NCBI GenBank assembly: GCA_012513515.1
Contig: JAAZCA010000036.1
Span: 43,712-107,711, forward strand
Source: Myxococcales bacterium
GTDB taxonomy: Bacteria > UBA10199 > 2-02-FULL-44-16 > JAAZCA01
Direction: 5' to 3'
DNA: 64,000 nucleotides
Part shown: positions 8,709 through 17,981 of the stretch, in pieces
Position numbering within the stretch: the first letter of the stretch is position 1
Layout: each line of letters opens with the position of its first letter
The notes under the pieces: generated by a model
What the model was told of the DNA's origin: nothing
Database searches by the model: none
Seen by the model: the letters and a program-made list of their open reading frames with translations, nothing else
Position numbers and translations under genes: made by a program

Positions 8709-10361
8709 ATGAATAGATTTGCCCTTGTAGCGGTTGCCGCTGTTTTCATCTTTGGAGCGGCTGCGTCCGCCTCCACAGGTATGGAGGATCTCATGACCGT
8801 GAAAACCCAGCTGGACAAGTTTTCTCCCGTCACGATCAAGGTCGATTCCAAACTCCTCGATGCCAGACAGAAAAAGATGGTCAAGGAGCTTGTTGCTGCC
8901 GCGGATTACATTGACAAGATCTTCCTGATGCAGGTCTATGAAAACAACTATGAGATCAAAAAGAAACTCGAGGCATCGAAAGGCAAAAAATCTGCCCTGC
9001 TGGAATATTTCAAAATAAATTACGGCCCTTTCGACAGGCTCGATCACGATAAACCTTTTGTCGAAGGGGTAGGATTCAAGCCGCTTGGTGCCAATTTCTA
9101 TCCCTCGGATATGACCAAAGATGAGTTCGAAAAGTGGTTGAAGAAGCATCCGAAAGACAGGCCTGCCTTTGAGAGCAATTTTACGGTGATAAAACGGGAT
9201 GACAAAAGATTGATCGCCGTTCCCTATTCGGTGGAATACAAAGATTTCCTTGAGCCCGCGGCGGACCATCTTCGCAAAGCGGCCAAATATGCGGATAATG
9301 CGACGTTGAAAAAATATCTACTCAGCCGCGCAGATTCGTTTTTGTCGAACGATTACTACCAAAGCGATGTCGATTGGGTCCGTATGAAAGATCACGATAT
9401 CGAGGTCGTGATAGGGCCGTACGAGGTCTATGAAGATTCCCTTTTCGGATACAAGGCCGCCTTTGAGGCCTTTGTAACGCGCGTTGATCCCAAGGAGAGC
9501 GAGAGGCTTGCCAAGGTCGTTGCCTATATGGGCGACCTCGAAAAAAATCTTCCAATCGACGACAGGTACAAGGGGCTAGGGCGTAATCTCGAATCGCCGA
9601 TAATCGTCGCTCAGGAGATATACACCGCTGGCGATACAAGAGCCGGCGTGCAGACCCTCGCCTTCAACCTCCCCAACGATGAACGCGTCCGTAAGGAGGA
9701 GGGGAGCAAAAAGGTGATGCTTAAGAACGTCCAGACGGCGAAATTCAACAAGGTTCTGATCCCTATTGCTAAAAAAGTTCTCGATCCGAAGGATGTGGCA
9801 AATGTCGATTACGAGGCGTTCTTTGCGCATACGCTACTCCACGAAGTTTCCCACGGAATAGGGCCCGGGGAGATTGTAAAAAATGGAAGAAAGACAACCG
9901 TCAATAAGGAGCTCAAGGAGCTATACTCGGTAATAGAGGAGGCCAAGGCTGATGTCCTTGGTGCCTATAACAACGTCTATCTCACGAAGAAGGGGCTCTA
10001 CGAGAAAAACTTCATCGATGTGATATGGCCCACCTATCTAGCCGGGATGTTTCGCTCGGTCCGCTTCGGAATAAACGAGGCGCATGGCGGGGCCAACGCC
10101 ATTCAGTTCAGCTATCTATTGGACAAGGGGGCCGTGAAGTATAATGAGAAGACTGGGCTCTTTTCTATCGACGAAACGAAGATAGATTCGGCGGTGAGGT
10201 CTCTGGCCTCAGAACTTCTCATGATCGAGGCCAGGGGTGACTACGAGTCGGCCAAAAAATTCGTAGCCAAGTACAGGAAGATGCCCGAGTCCATGAAGAA
10301 TGCGATATCCAGGCTTGATTCTGTGCCGGTAGATATAAAGCCTACCTACGCTATCAAGTAG
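8709..10361 (+). CDS. Exported M49-like (dipeptidyl peptidase III-related) peptidase
   Basis: A 550-residue protein with a signal peptide (about 1-21, ending ASAS). The putative zinc site is HTLLHEVSHGIGPGE near residue 376, with a second motif EEAKADVLG about 32 residues later. This two-motif arrangement fits the bacterial/plant proteins related to the M49 dipeptidyl peptidases, where HExxH-like and EExxAD motifs carry the zinc ligands. VIGPYEVYEDSLFGYKAAFE in the middle is also characteristic of that group. GGGGGAG precedes the ATG chosen. It stands alone, divergent from the OmpA lipoprotein. Substrate unknown. Confidence 0.75.
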   Translation: MNRFALVAVAAVFIFGAAASASTGMEDLMTVKTQLDKFSPVTIKVDSKLLDARQKKMVKELVAAADYIDKIFLMQVYENNYEIKKKLEASKGKKSALLEYFKINYGPFDRLDHDKPFVEGVGFKPLGANFYPSDMTKDEFEKWLKKHPKDRPAFESNFTVIKRDDKRLIAVPYSVEYKDFLEPAADHLRKAAKYADNATLKKYLLSRADSFLSNDYYQSDVDWVRMKDHDIEVVIGPYEVYEDSLFGYKAAFEAFVTRVDPKESERLAKVVAYMGDLEKNLPIDDRYKGLGRNLESPIIVAQEIYTAGDTRAGVQTLAFNLPNDERVRKEEGSKKVMLKNVQTAKFNKVLIPIAKKVLDPKDVANVDYEAFFAHTLLHEVSHGIGPGEIVKNGRKTTVNKELKELYSVIEEAKADVLGAYNNVYLTKKGLYEKNFIDVIWPTYLAGMFRSVRFGINEAHGGANAIQFSYLLDKGAVKYNEKTGLFSIDETKIDSAVRSLASELLMIEARGDYESAKKFVAKYRKMPESMKNAISRLDSVPVDIKPTYAIK

Positions 10362-10554
10362 GTTTGATGTGAGGCTCCTGGTGGGAGAGACCTTCACCCG
10401 AATTTACAGGCGATCTGTTACACTAACTTATTCCACGTCAGCTTTTGCCGATGACAGAGAGTAGATATCAGAGGGCTGCCCGCGCCAAAGGAAAGGAAGT
10501 CTGGTACGGCGACCTTGCTAGTAACGGCATCTTATGATTTGCTGATGGGTATAG

Positions 10555-11445
10555 TTAAATTTTTATCGCCGGGGTGGATCCTGGCGGGCTCTGCTTTTTC
10601 GGAGCGTTGAGCATGATGGCTATTCCCGATCCGACTATTATGCAGGCTCCGGCAATGGATATTGCATCCGGAATTTCAGAAAATATCAGCAATCCTGCGA
10701 TGTACGATCCGATCACGAATGTGTAGTTAAAGGGCGCTATGGTCGCCGCTTGTCCGAGTTTGTAGGCCTTCGTCAGAAATATCTGGGCCAGGGATATCAT
10801 TAATCCGATGAATCCTAGCAGTGCCCATTCAATCGGTGTGGGCGGGACATATGTCGCTATTGCCATCGGAGCGCTGGCGATGGCTGTAAAAATTGTGAAA
10901 TAAAGCGCGATTACCCACGATGAATCTTTTTCATGTATCTTTCTTATGCAAATCATGGATATCGAAGATATGAAACCTGCCAGAAGTGCATAGACCGACA
11001 TCGTTTGAACGATGCCGGAGGTCGGCTTCAATATCATCAGTATGCCGGCAAAAGCCGTTATGATGAATATAAACTGTTTTCTTCCGAATGGTTCGCGCAG
11101 CAGGGGAGGCGCAAGCAGGGCGACAAATATCGGAAGGGTGTTAAATAGAGAGGCTGCGTCACCCATCTCCATGCGTACGATCGCATGGAACGACAATATC
11201 ATTGCGATATATCCAAAAAACGAGCGCAAAAAAACCATCTTTTTCGCGTTCACACGCAATGTCCTGACCCGCCAGAGCGTAGCGGGGAGGAGTATTGAGA
11301 GAGAAAAAAAACCGCGGAAGAAAAGTACTTCGAACAGCGGGAGTCTTTGTCCTATATGTTTGACTGCGCTCCAAGCTCCTACAAAGCAGATCTGCGCCAA
11401 TATCATGAGTATGATGCCGCGCCTTGTTGTATATCTCGTTGTCAT
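10555..11445 (-). CDS. DMT-superfamily (EamA) transporter
   Basis: A 296-residue protein with about ten membrane helices in two homologous EamA halves, the usual size. The N-terminal half contains FEVLFFRGFFSLSILLPA and the second half the matching repeat. Its start codon overlaps the stop of the upstream M15 peptidase gene by 4 bp, so the two are translationally coupled. Substrate cannot be told from sequence; the family exports or imports small metabolites. Confidence 0.88.
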   Translation of the reverse strand: MTTRYTTRRGIILMILAQICFVGAWSAVKHIGQRLPLFEVLFFRGFFSLSILLPATLWRVRTLRVNAKKMVFLRSFFGYIAMILSFHAIVRMEMGDAASLFNTLPIFVALLAPPLLREPFGRKQFIFIITAFAGILMILKPTSGIVQTMSVYALLAGFISSISMICIRKIHEKDSSWVIALYFTIFTAIASAPMAIATYVPPTPIEWALLGFIGLMISLAQIFLTKAYKLGQAATIAPFNYTFVIGSYIAGLLIFSEIPDAISIAGACIIVGSGIAIMLNAPKKQSPPGSTPAIKI

Positions 11446-12368
11446 CTTATTTCAAACGCCGCACTTTCTTTTATCGCAGGCATCGATTCCGGCATCTCGC
11501 CGCAGAACCCCACAGAGATCCTGTAGCGGCCCGAGGATATTTTTTCCGGCAGATCCAGGGAGATCCCTGTCATTTCATCTATATTCTTCATCGAAACGCA
11601 TTCTGCGCCAGAATTGCTCGAAAACTTTGCGCGTATGGTTTTTTTCAATTTCCATTTGTCCGATCGCGAGAGTTCCTCCAGACTGAAGTTGGGAGAGGCA
11701 GAAACGGGGAAAAGGGTTGCTCTGGTGAGTCTGACTTTTATCGTTTCGCCGGGTTTGTATATGTCTTTGTCCAAAACTATTTCTATGAGCTTATTATCAT
11801 CCGAGATGTCGGTGCCGACCCCTGAGGTGGTCTCATCCCAGAATCTCGCCGGTCCGCTATCTACATGTACTGAGGTCCCATGGTAATAGCCTGCTCCTCC
11901 GAAATTATTCTCCCTTATGAAATGCCATAGGTCTTCAGCCCGAACTCCATCTATCTTTATGTCCGCCGCCATCCCGTACTGATGGAGACTAGCCTTGGCA
12001 GCAAGTCGTCCTTTGTTTCTGAGACCGGTATTGTAAGATGGGCTTCTATATCCTGATATTATTGTGATTTTTGCCTTAGGATTGTAGTGATCTTGAATAT
12101 AATCGAGATATTCTATGAATCGTGTTGAAATTTCTGATCCAGGAATTCCGTATTTGGCGGAAAAGACCGAATGTATTTTTTCCATGGCCGAGGGGTCGTA
12201 GGTGCCGTCGGCAAGCCTGTATGTTCCGTTGAATGATATTCCATTTTTAGCTCCAACGATGTTGATTTTTCCGTCTCCTGAAAAGAAATATCGGGTTTGA
12301 CCAAGACCTCTCGCAGATAGGGATGTCGCTACGAGAAGGAGGGCTGCGATGATCATTGTTTTTTTCAC
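11442..12368 (-). CDS. Exported M15-type (YcbK/DUF882-like) peptidase
   Basis: A 308-residue protein with a signal peptide (about 1-20). The catalytic region (about 75-195) carries SGYRSPSYN, then SLHQYGMAADI and SVHVDSG, which supply the His/Asp/His zinc ligands of M15A/DUF882 peptidoglycan peptidases. The C-terminal ~100 residues form a separate beta-rich stretch with no motif I recognise, possibly Ig-like. It is the first gene of a two-gene operon with the EamA transporter. A role in trimming murein peptides is inferred from family. Confidence 0.82.
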   Translation of the reverse strand: MKKTMIIAALLLVATSLSARGLGQTRYFFSGDGKINIVGAKNGISFNGTYRLADGTYDPSAMEKIHSVFSAKYGIPGSEISTRFIEYLDYIQDHYNPKAKITIISGYRSPSYNTGLRNKGRLAAKASLHQYGMAADIKIDGVRAEDLWHFIRENNFGGAGYYHGTSVHVDSGPARFWDETTSGVGTDISDDNKLIEIVLDKDIYKPGETIKVRLTRATLFPVSASPNFSLEELSRSDKWKLKKTIRAKFSSNSGAECVSMKNIDEMTGISLDLPEKISSGRYRISVGFCGEMPESMPAIKESAAFEIR

Positions 12369-12459
12369 GCTGGCAGGATAGATTGAATGCCAGCGAAGTC
12401 AAGGAGTCTTAGGATCCCATTCTGCAAGAGTGCGCTCGATTTGATCGGTGGAGGTTCTC

Positions 12460-12915
12460 ATGAAAGAAAAAACGGTTTCAATGAAGAAAAAAAAGAGAAT
12501 TGCGCTCATAGCCCATGATAATAAAAAAGATACGATACTCCAGTGGGCGAGGTTTAACAGAGAGCTTCTGGCCGAACACGAGCTGTACGGAACAGGAACT
12601 ACCGGGTCCCTCATAGCCAGGGAACTTTGTCTGGGCGTGCACTGCTTCAAGAGCGGACCCCTAGGAGGGGACCAGCAAGTAGGGGCAAAAATTTCAGAAG
12701 GTGAACTCGACTGTATAATATTCTTTTGGGATCCCCTTTCACCCCATCCTCATGATGTGGATGTCAAAGCGCTTCTCAGGATCGCTGTTGTATACAATGT
12801 TCCAATTGCATGCAATCGCTCCAGCGCCGACTTCATAATATCTTCGCAGCTCATGAATGATAAATACGAAAGGATTACGCCTGACTTCGATACCCTGATT
12901 CCAGGGCATAGCTGA
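12460..12915 (+). CDS. mgsA: Methylglyoxal synthase
   Basis: Converts dihydroxyacetone phosphate to methylglyoxal and phosphate, the bypass of lower glycolysis under phosphate limitation. The 151-residue protein has the family landmarks: RIALIAHDNKK, HELYGTGTTGSL, KSGPLGGDQQVGAKI, FFWDPLSPHPHDVDVKALLR and VPIACNRSSADF. The catalytic Asp residues are present (GGDQQ, DPLSPHPHD). I chose the ATG at 12460, preceded by GGAGGTTCTC, over a GTG four codons upstream inside that ribosome binding site. Confidence 0.96.
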   Translation: MKEKTVSMKKKKRIALIAHDNKKDTILQWARFNRELLAEHELYGTGTTGSLIARELCLGVHCFKSGPLGGDQQVGAKISEGELDCIIFFWDPLSPHPHDVDVKALLRIAVVYNVPIACNRSSADFIISSQLMNDKYERITPDFDTLIPGHS

Positions 12916-12926
12916 CAGGATGTAGT

Positions 12927-13025
12927 ATGCGCATTCCGGTTGTAATGGGAAGTTACAGGAAGGGTAAATGCGTCGATACGCTCGTGGAGAGAGTTGTCGG
13001 GGGCTTTCATGCGATGGCGTTATGA
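12927..13025 (+). pseudogene. Remnant of an NADPH-dependent FMN reductase-like gene
   Basis: An ATG 11 bases after mgsA opens a 32-codon frame that ends in TGA. Its translation begins MRIPVVMGSYRKGKCVDTLV and continues ERVVGG. That is the N-terminal strand-loop-helix of flavodoxin-like NADPH-dependent FMN reductases (GSxRKGxxxxxLVE, the FMN phosphate loop). The rest of the roughly 200-residue domain is missing and the mgsA-side terminator follows within 40 bp. I read it as a truncated gene, although a translated short peptide cannot be excluded. Confidence 0.5.
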
Positions 13026-13057
13026 TGGGCGAGCTCGTTCTCTTAGGCAAGGATGAA

Positions 13058-13083
13058 AAAAGCCCCCCGCAAGGGGGGCTTTT
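13058..13083. terminator. Intrinsic terminator, probably bidirectional
   Basis: A perfect GC-rich stem (AGCCCCCC, loop GCAA, GGGGGGCT) is flanked by A-runs on the left and T-runs on the right. It can end transcription from mgsA on the plus strand and from the transketolase-like gene on the minus strand. Confidence 0.9.
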
Positions 13084-13107
13084 AACGTCAAGCGATATTA
13101 GAAATCG

Positions 13108-15447
13108 TTACCTTTCTTTGATGTATCGCTGAATCTGTCTGAACTGGCTCTTTCCATCGAGACCTGCCTGCTGCATTACTGCGCGGGCCTCGCCGCTTCC
13201 TAAATAGTGTCCGTTTTGGAATGGATGCATGGTCATCGAGAGTCCGGATTCTGATCTGATCCACCGAAACATGGTCGGCAGGGTGAAGCCCGTTATTCCA
13301 ATAGCGTTTTTCGAAGCTGTTTCCGGAAAGATCTCACGCTGTTTTTCAATCGGCAACATGTCGAATATCTCGGCGCTGGATACGTAATACACATCCAGGT
13401 TCATTCCAGCCTGACGGATGAGTGGAAGCGCTTCTTCGACGAAGGCGTATGCTACTCCGCTTCCTTGTATGACTATCGTGGCCTCGCTCTTTCCATTTGC
13501 CTCTACGAGTTTGTAGAGACCGTTTGAAGTCTCAAGCACCGGGGCGAGATTGAGCGCTTTCCTGTCATAGACCGTTTCGCTCGGACGCGTCACGAACGGG
13601 GCTATCACCGCCGGCCTTTTTGCAAGGGCGGTGGAGAGCAGTGGCCACACTTCCTGGGGATCCCATGGCGTCATGGTTATCATCGTCCCTCGCGGGAAGT
13701 TTTCCTGCAGGAGTTGAAGTGCCTGCGGATCGGCGTGCGTAGGTCCATCCTCTCCGGTTTTTAATCCTGCGTGTGCGCATACGAGTATGAAAGTCTTGTA
13801 AGGTTCTTTTTTGATCTCTTGGCGCGACTGGCTTCCGATGCAATGCAGCCTCGCAGCTATATGCCCAAGCGGCGCTATGAATGCGCCGTACGAGGAACCG
13901 GCGCCGATGTTGTGACCGAAGGTGCTAAGGCCGGAGAGAACGCCTGCCATCGCATCTTCACATATACCCCCTACTGACAGAGTTCTCGCGCCTGCGTTGG
14001 AGATCGCGTTGAAAAATCCGGCGGGAAATTCCTTTCCGACTTCGTTGAAACTGGTTGAACCGAGAAGGTCCGCCGCCGCGACCAATATGGCTCCGCCGCT
14101 TTTCTTGTTGAGATAGCCGAGAGCTTTCCCCAGTTCCCCTCTCAACGTAGTTGACGATCCAGACTGAATGGCAAGTTTGGATGGAACCTTTAATCCCTCC
14201 TCCTTGGCCGTGCGATATACGGCTTCCATGTCGGGAGCGTTTGCACGTGGCTTTCTGGAAAGTTTTGCCAGTCTGCTGCGCGATTCGGATATTTTCTTCG
14301 CAAGGTAGGCGCATGTATCCGGGTTATTTTCCAAAGCCATGCGGATTGCCTTTAGGGCTTCCCAGAAGCATGCCTCGCCGACTGTGGAATCGTCGGAGCA
14401 TCTTTTCTCATTCTCACAGCGCGGAATTTCCGAAATACGGTCCCCTATCAGCGGTCCGAGCGTCTTAAAATATCCGTCCGTGCAAAGTTTATGACCAGCT
14501 CCATGCGATGCCCGCCCTTCGATTCCATACTGCCATCCTTTGATTGTCCTGTACACGATAGCCGTCGGCTGCCCGTTGTTCAGTTCGGATGCTTTTTTCT
14601 GAGCTGCGAGTATCTGCGCGAAGTTCTTTCCATCCGGGACGGAAATGACATTCCAGTCGTACAGATATGCGAATTCAGCAGGGTTCCACTGGACGTAGTC
14701 TCCCGGCTTATCGCCTTCGCGGCAGACGGCGTTGGAGTCAATGGATGCCTGGTTCCAGTCGACGTGCATCATTATGTTGGCTAGCGATGATGTTCCGGCG
14801 GATGCGAATGCCTCGGCGACCCTGCCCGGGGTCATTCCTCCTTCTCCCTCCACTACGTGAACTACCGGCGCGTTCTTGCCGAACCTGTCGGCGGCTCCGA
14901 ATGCCAGCCCCAATGATGCTGCCACTCCAACCCCGGAGGCCCCGGTCGAAAGCTTCACGAAGGGGGTCGCTGGTGTGGGATGTCCGTCGAGAGGCTTGGA
15001 GTTGAATTTTTTAAACAGCGGAGTTGATGTAGTAGGGTTTCTTCTGAAACCGAGCAGATCCTCTAACCTTAATTGAAGTTTTACATCCTTCGGAAGAAGA
15101 TCCGGATCTGCTATGCGGACTATTTCGTTTCTCAGTGCCCACATCGCGTAGAGCCCCAGGGCCTTGTGTCCTGCAGCATAGGATATCATGTCCGCATCTT
15201 CCCTGTCCGGATCGGAGATATCGTAATTCATCGTTTCAAATAGTAGCGATGATACGAATCTCCCAGACGATATCGATCCGCCAGGATGCCCTGAAGTGGG
15301 CACGTAATTGTACATCATTGCGCAAAGAGTGCGATAGACTAGATCCAGTTTTTCAAGGTGATCAATCCCGGCACTTGCATCAGCAGTTTTAATTTCCTTC
15401 GATATGTCGATGTAAGTTCCGCGCCTCGGTCCGAATTCGAATGACAT
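13108..15447 (-). CDS. Transketolase-like thiamine-diphosphate enzyme
   Basis: A 779-residue protein in the transketolase/DXS/E1 family. Domain order is a ThDP-binding N-terminal part (TSGHPGGSISSGR near residue 50; VVEGEGGMTPGR and DWNQASID near 195-230), a pyrimidine-binding middle (about 430-610) and a C-terminal transketolase domain. It is longer than E. coli transketolase (about 663), and its spacing differs from both TktA and DXS, so the exact substrate is uncertain. AAAGGAG sits just before the ATG. The start lies 24 bp after the aminotransferase stop, so the two genes are probably co-transcribed. A role in sugar-phosphate or oxoacid metabolism is inferred. Confidence 0.82.
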   Translation of the reverse strand: MSFEFGPRRGTYIDISKEIKTADASAGIDHLEKLDLVYRTLCAMMYNYVPTSGHPGGSISSGRFVSSLLFETMNYDISDPDREDADMISYAAGHKALGLYAMWALRNEIVRIADPDLLPKDVKLQLRLEDLLGFRRNPTTSTPLFKKFNSKPLDGHPTPATPFVKLSTGASGVGVAASLGLAFGAADRFGKNAPVVHVVEGEGGMTPGRVAEAFASAGTSSLANIMMHVDWNQASIDSNAVCREGDKPGDYVQWNPAEFAYLYDWNVISVPDGKNFAQILAAQKKASELNNGQPTAIVYRTIKGWQYGIEGRASHGAGHKLCTDGYFKTLGPLIGDRISEIPRCENEKRCSDDSTVGEACFWEALKAIRMALENNPDTCAYLAKKISESRSRLAKLSRKPRANAPDMEAVYRTAKEEGLKVPSKLAIQSGSSTTLRGELGKALGYLNKKSGGAILVAAADLLGSTSFNEVGKEFPAGFFNAISNAGARTLSVGGICEDAMAGVLSGLSTFGHNIGAGSSYGAFIAPLGHIAARLHCIGSQSRQEIKKEPYKTFILVCAHAGLKTGEDGPTHADPQALQLLQENFPRGTMITMTPWDPQEVWPLLSTALAKRPAVIAPFVTRPSETVYDRKALNLAPVLETSNGLYKLVEANGKSEATIVIQGSGVAYAFVEEALPLIRQAGMNLDVYYVSSAEIFDMLPIEKQREIFPETASKNAIGITGFTLPTMFRWIRSESGLSMTMHPFQNGHYLGSGEARAVMQQAGLDGKSQFRQIQRYIKER

Positions 15448-15471
15448 TACGTTCTCCTTTTTTGTTGTTGG

Positions 15472-16764
15472 TCAGCTGAGACGTTTGCCTTCCTTTATGA
15501 AAGCGGCAAAGCCATCACGATCGCGGGCCGCTTTCGATATCCGTTCAACGCCATTTTTCAGGTCCTCTATTCCGGTTGCGATGGAGAGCCTCAAGAAATG
15601 CTTCCCCGCGGTTCCTATTTTTCCGAAGGATTTTCTATCCATCGACGCCACGTGATATTTGAATAGAAGGAACATCTGAAACAGAGTCGACGGGCTAGTT
15701 TTCGCTTTTACTTCATCTGGAAGCGAATTGTAGGCAGATACAGCGCCTATGCTTTCGCATACACCGCCGATGTTCGGAAATACGTAGAAAGCACCTTTCG
15801 GCTTCTGACAGCTTATGCCCTCTATCGAATTTAGCCCCGATACTACGACGTCGCGGCGCTCTTGAAAGGCGGTGACCATCTTGCGTATTTCGGCCGGACT
15901 CTCCGGTGATTCGATTGCGACTTTTGCCCCCATCTGGTTGTAGGCCGGTATGCAGGAAAAGTAATTGATGTTGAGGTTCTTGAATGTTTGCGCTTCTTCG
16001 GCGGTAGGGAATACAGCCCATCCCACTCTGCCTCCAGTCCAGGAGTATGACTTTGAGACTCCCGATATGATTATAGTATTGTCGGGCATGAGCGGGGCGA
16101 TGCTCCGGTGGACGCTTCCGTCGAAGAGTATGTGCTCGTAAACTTCATCCGAGTAGATCCTGATGTCCGGGTTTGCTTTCTTTTTTATCACCCTCGCGAT
16201 TTCCGATAGCTGTTCTTCGGTCGCGACGCCGCCAGTGGGATTCGAGGGAAAATTGATGTAAATTAGCTTGGTTTTATCCGTGATCAGCGGTTCGAGCTCA
16301 GCTCCCGTAAAACTGAAACCGGCTTCTTCCCTCAGATGCAGCGGAACAGGCTTCGCCCCGATGTAGGCTATGAAAGATTCGTATATCGGGAACCCGGGGC
16401 TGGGATAGATTATTTCATCCCCCGGATTGCAGTAGGTCTGCTGGCACAAGCCTATCGGAGGTTTTGCGCCCGGGAAGACGACGACCCTGTCCGGTGTTAC
16501 GCTGATGCCTCTTGATTTGGAGATATAGGATGCTATCGCCTCGCGAAGCGGAAGTATCCCCTGTGGATCGCAGTAGTGGGTGAGGTCGTTGTCGATCTGC
16601 TTTTTAACTTCTTCGCGGATATGTTTGGGCAGGGCGAAATCGGGTTCGCCCAAATTGCATTTGATGACTTTGTGGCCCTGCTTCTCCACCTCCGCGATGT
16701 AAGGCCCGACTTTAAATGCATTTTCCGTGTCGATCTTTGAAACCCTTTCCGCATACAGATTCAT
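15472..16764 (-). CDS. Class I/II PLP-dependent aminotransferase
   Basis: A 430-residue fold-type I aminotransferase, probably of the aspartate aminotransferase group. Visible features are LGEPDFALP, the FPSNPTGG cofactor region, SDEVYEHI with the PLP-ring Asp, and SGVSKSYSWTGGRVGW with the Schiff-base Lys. The start at 16764 is set by a GGAGG six bases in front; a GTG/ATG-type extension of eight codons upstream is less likely. Substrate is not decidable. It is the first gene of an operon with the transketolase-like enzyme. Confidence 0.9.
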   Translation of the reverse strand: MNLYAERVSKIDTENAFKVGPYIAEVEKQGHKVIKCNLGEPDFALPKHIREEVKKQIDNDLTHYCDPQGILPLREAIASYISKSRGISVTPDRVVVFPGAKPPIGLCQQTYCNPGDEIIYPSPGFPIYESFIAYIGAKPVPLHLREEAGFSFTGAELEPLITDKTKLIYINFPSNPTGGVATEEQLSEIARVIKKKANPDIRIYSDEVYEHILFDGSVHRSIAPLMPDNTIIISGVSKSYSWTGGRVGWAVFPTAEEAQTFKNLNINYFSCIPAYNQMGAKVAIESPESPAEIRKMVTAFQERRDVVVSGLNSIEGISCQKPKGAFYVFPNIGGVCESIGAVSAYNSLPDEVKAKTSPSTLFQMFLLFKYHVASMDRKSFGKIGTAGKHFLRLSIATGIEDLKNGVERISKAARDRDGFAAFIKEGKRLS

Positions 16765-16865
16765 GTAACCCTCCCTGGTTTTGTTCAAAATCCGATGTGG
16801 GGCGCACTCTAGTGCTGATATCCCATTTAGTCAACCTCTGCTGGTTGCAGGTTTTCCTTGTCGGC

Positions 16866-16894
16866 TTGACCTTAAGCGGAAATTCACTTAGATT
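16866..16894 (+). promoter_or_regulatory. Candidate sigma-70 promoter for 16926-17965
   Basis: TTGACC at 16866-16871, a 17-base spacer and TAGATT at 16889-16894 give a good -35/-10 pair. It lies about 30 bases before the ATG at 16926 and divergent from the aminotransferase. Confidence 0.5.
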
Positions 16895-16925
16895 GTTGCG
16901 CCAATCAAAAAGGTACGTGATTTCA

Positions 16926-17186
16926 ATGAAAAAGCTTATTATAAGGAAGGCTTCAAATCCATTTTATTTTCATTCCAGACTTCATCTGAGGGAATTGATC
17001 GGCTTGAGGGCTTCGAACCCTCATCAGTTTTCGATGGCAGATACCGCCGCAGAGACTTCGACAAGAACTCTTAGAGACAAAATAGTCGATGCGATCGAAA
17101 ACGCCCTTACGGAAATATCTTTGCTTATAGATGGGCGGAAAAATTTGTTTCAGAACTCGCCTCGCTGGTTTGAATTAAAATTATGA
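16926..17186 (+). CDS. Small hypothetical protein coupled to the phosphatase gene
   Basis: An 86-residue basic protein that I do not recognise. Two stretches resemble each other (RKASNPFYF near 7 and LRASNPHQF near 28), followed by a helical, charged segment (TLRDKIVDAIENALTEISLL). There is no signal peptide or membrane helix. Its stop overlaps the ATG of the next gene by 4 bp, so translation is probably coupled. It is downstream of a plausible promoter. The frame is open further upstream but that part overlaps the aminotransferase and looks non-coding. Confidence 0.55.
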   Translation: MKKLIIRKASNPFYFHSRLHLRELIGLRASNPHQFSMADTAAETSTRTLRDKIVDAIENALTEISLLIDGRKNLFQNSPRWFELKL

Positions 17187-17965
17187 AATATTTGCCTCAT
17201 TCAATTCCATTCATAAAAAAGAGAGCCGTTGCATCCAAGGGGGTGCTCCTCCTCTTTGACTTCGATGGAACGATAGCCCCGATAGTCGGGGATCCCCTGA
17301 AGGCTGAAATGCTGCCCCATTGGCGCGATTGGCTCGTTGCCCTTATGGGGAAGAATAATATTGAAGTAGGTGTCGTAACAGGACGCGCCCAACCAGATGC
17401 TGGGGAGAAGGTCCGCATAGATCGTATGCTCATAGCCTCGGATCATGGCTATGAGATATGGCGCGGTCGCAAAAAAATATTTTCTATAGGGTCAGAGTTT
17501 ACCGCCGAGATTAAAAAATTGGGGTCTGTGGTCTATAAAAAATTCGGGTCAATCTCAGGCGTCAGTATAGAGCAGAAAGATTATTCAGTCGCTCTTCATT
17601 ACAGACATGTGGATGTGAAAAAGCAGAGCTTGCTGGTTAAGGAATATATGGAAATGATTCGGCCCATTCTAAAAGAGCAGAACCTCGAGCTTATGAGGGC
17701 GAAAAAACTTTTTGAGGTCAGACCTAAAAAGTTTTGGGACAAGGGAAAGGGATCGAAATGGATATGGGAAAATATCGCGCCCGGATATCTTCCCGTTTAT
17801 TTTGGCGATGATACGACCGATGAAGATGCATTCAAGGAACTGAAGTCATCTGGTATCACCGTTCGTGTCGGTCTGAAAAAGAGCAGCAAGGCGGAGTATT
17901 ATGTCAGAGAGATAGACGATGCCGCTCCTCTCATGAAGTGGCTACTCGAGGAATACGGGCGTTGA
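17183..17965 (+). CDS. otsB: Trehalose-6-phosphate phosphatase-like HAD enzyme
   Basis: A 260-residue HAD phosphatase of the Cof/trehalose-phosphatase group. It has the motif I LLLFDFDGTIAPIV with the nucleophile Asp near residue 26, motif II in VVTGR, a conserved Lys in KGKGSKWIW, and motif IV in PVYFGDDTTDEDAF. That last pattern is the typical OtsB signature. No trehalose-6-phosphate synthase (OtsA) is nearby, so the substrate could be another sugar phosphate, and the symbol is a family-level assignment. The gene converges on galT with 16 bp between. Confidence 0.85.
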   Translation: MKYLPHSIPFIKKRAVASKGVLLLFDFDGTIAPIVGDPLKAEMLPHWRDWLVALMGKNNIEVGVVTGRAQPDAGEKVRIDRMLIASDHGYEIWRGRKKIFSIGSEFTAEIKKLGSVVYKKFGSISGVSIEQKDYSVALHYRHVDVKKQSLLVKEYMEMIRPILKEQNLELMRAKKLFEVRPKKFWDKGKGSKWIWENIAPGYLPVYFGDDTTDEDAFKELKSSGITVRVGLKKSSKAEYYVREIDDAAPLMKWLLEEYGR

Positions 17966-17981
17966 TGCTCCTGGATTTTCT

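Noticed and set aside
10451-10537. A 28-codon frame after the M49-like gene (begins MTESRYQRAARAKGK)
   Set aside because: Charged and protein-like in look, but too short, without ribosome binding site or recognisable family. It may be the remnant of a gene.
16716-16925. N-terminal extension of the 86-residue protein into the aminotransferase gene
   Set aside because: The upstream part is antisense to a real gene, has no ribosome binding site and precedes a good promoter.
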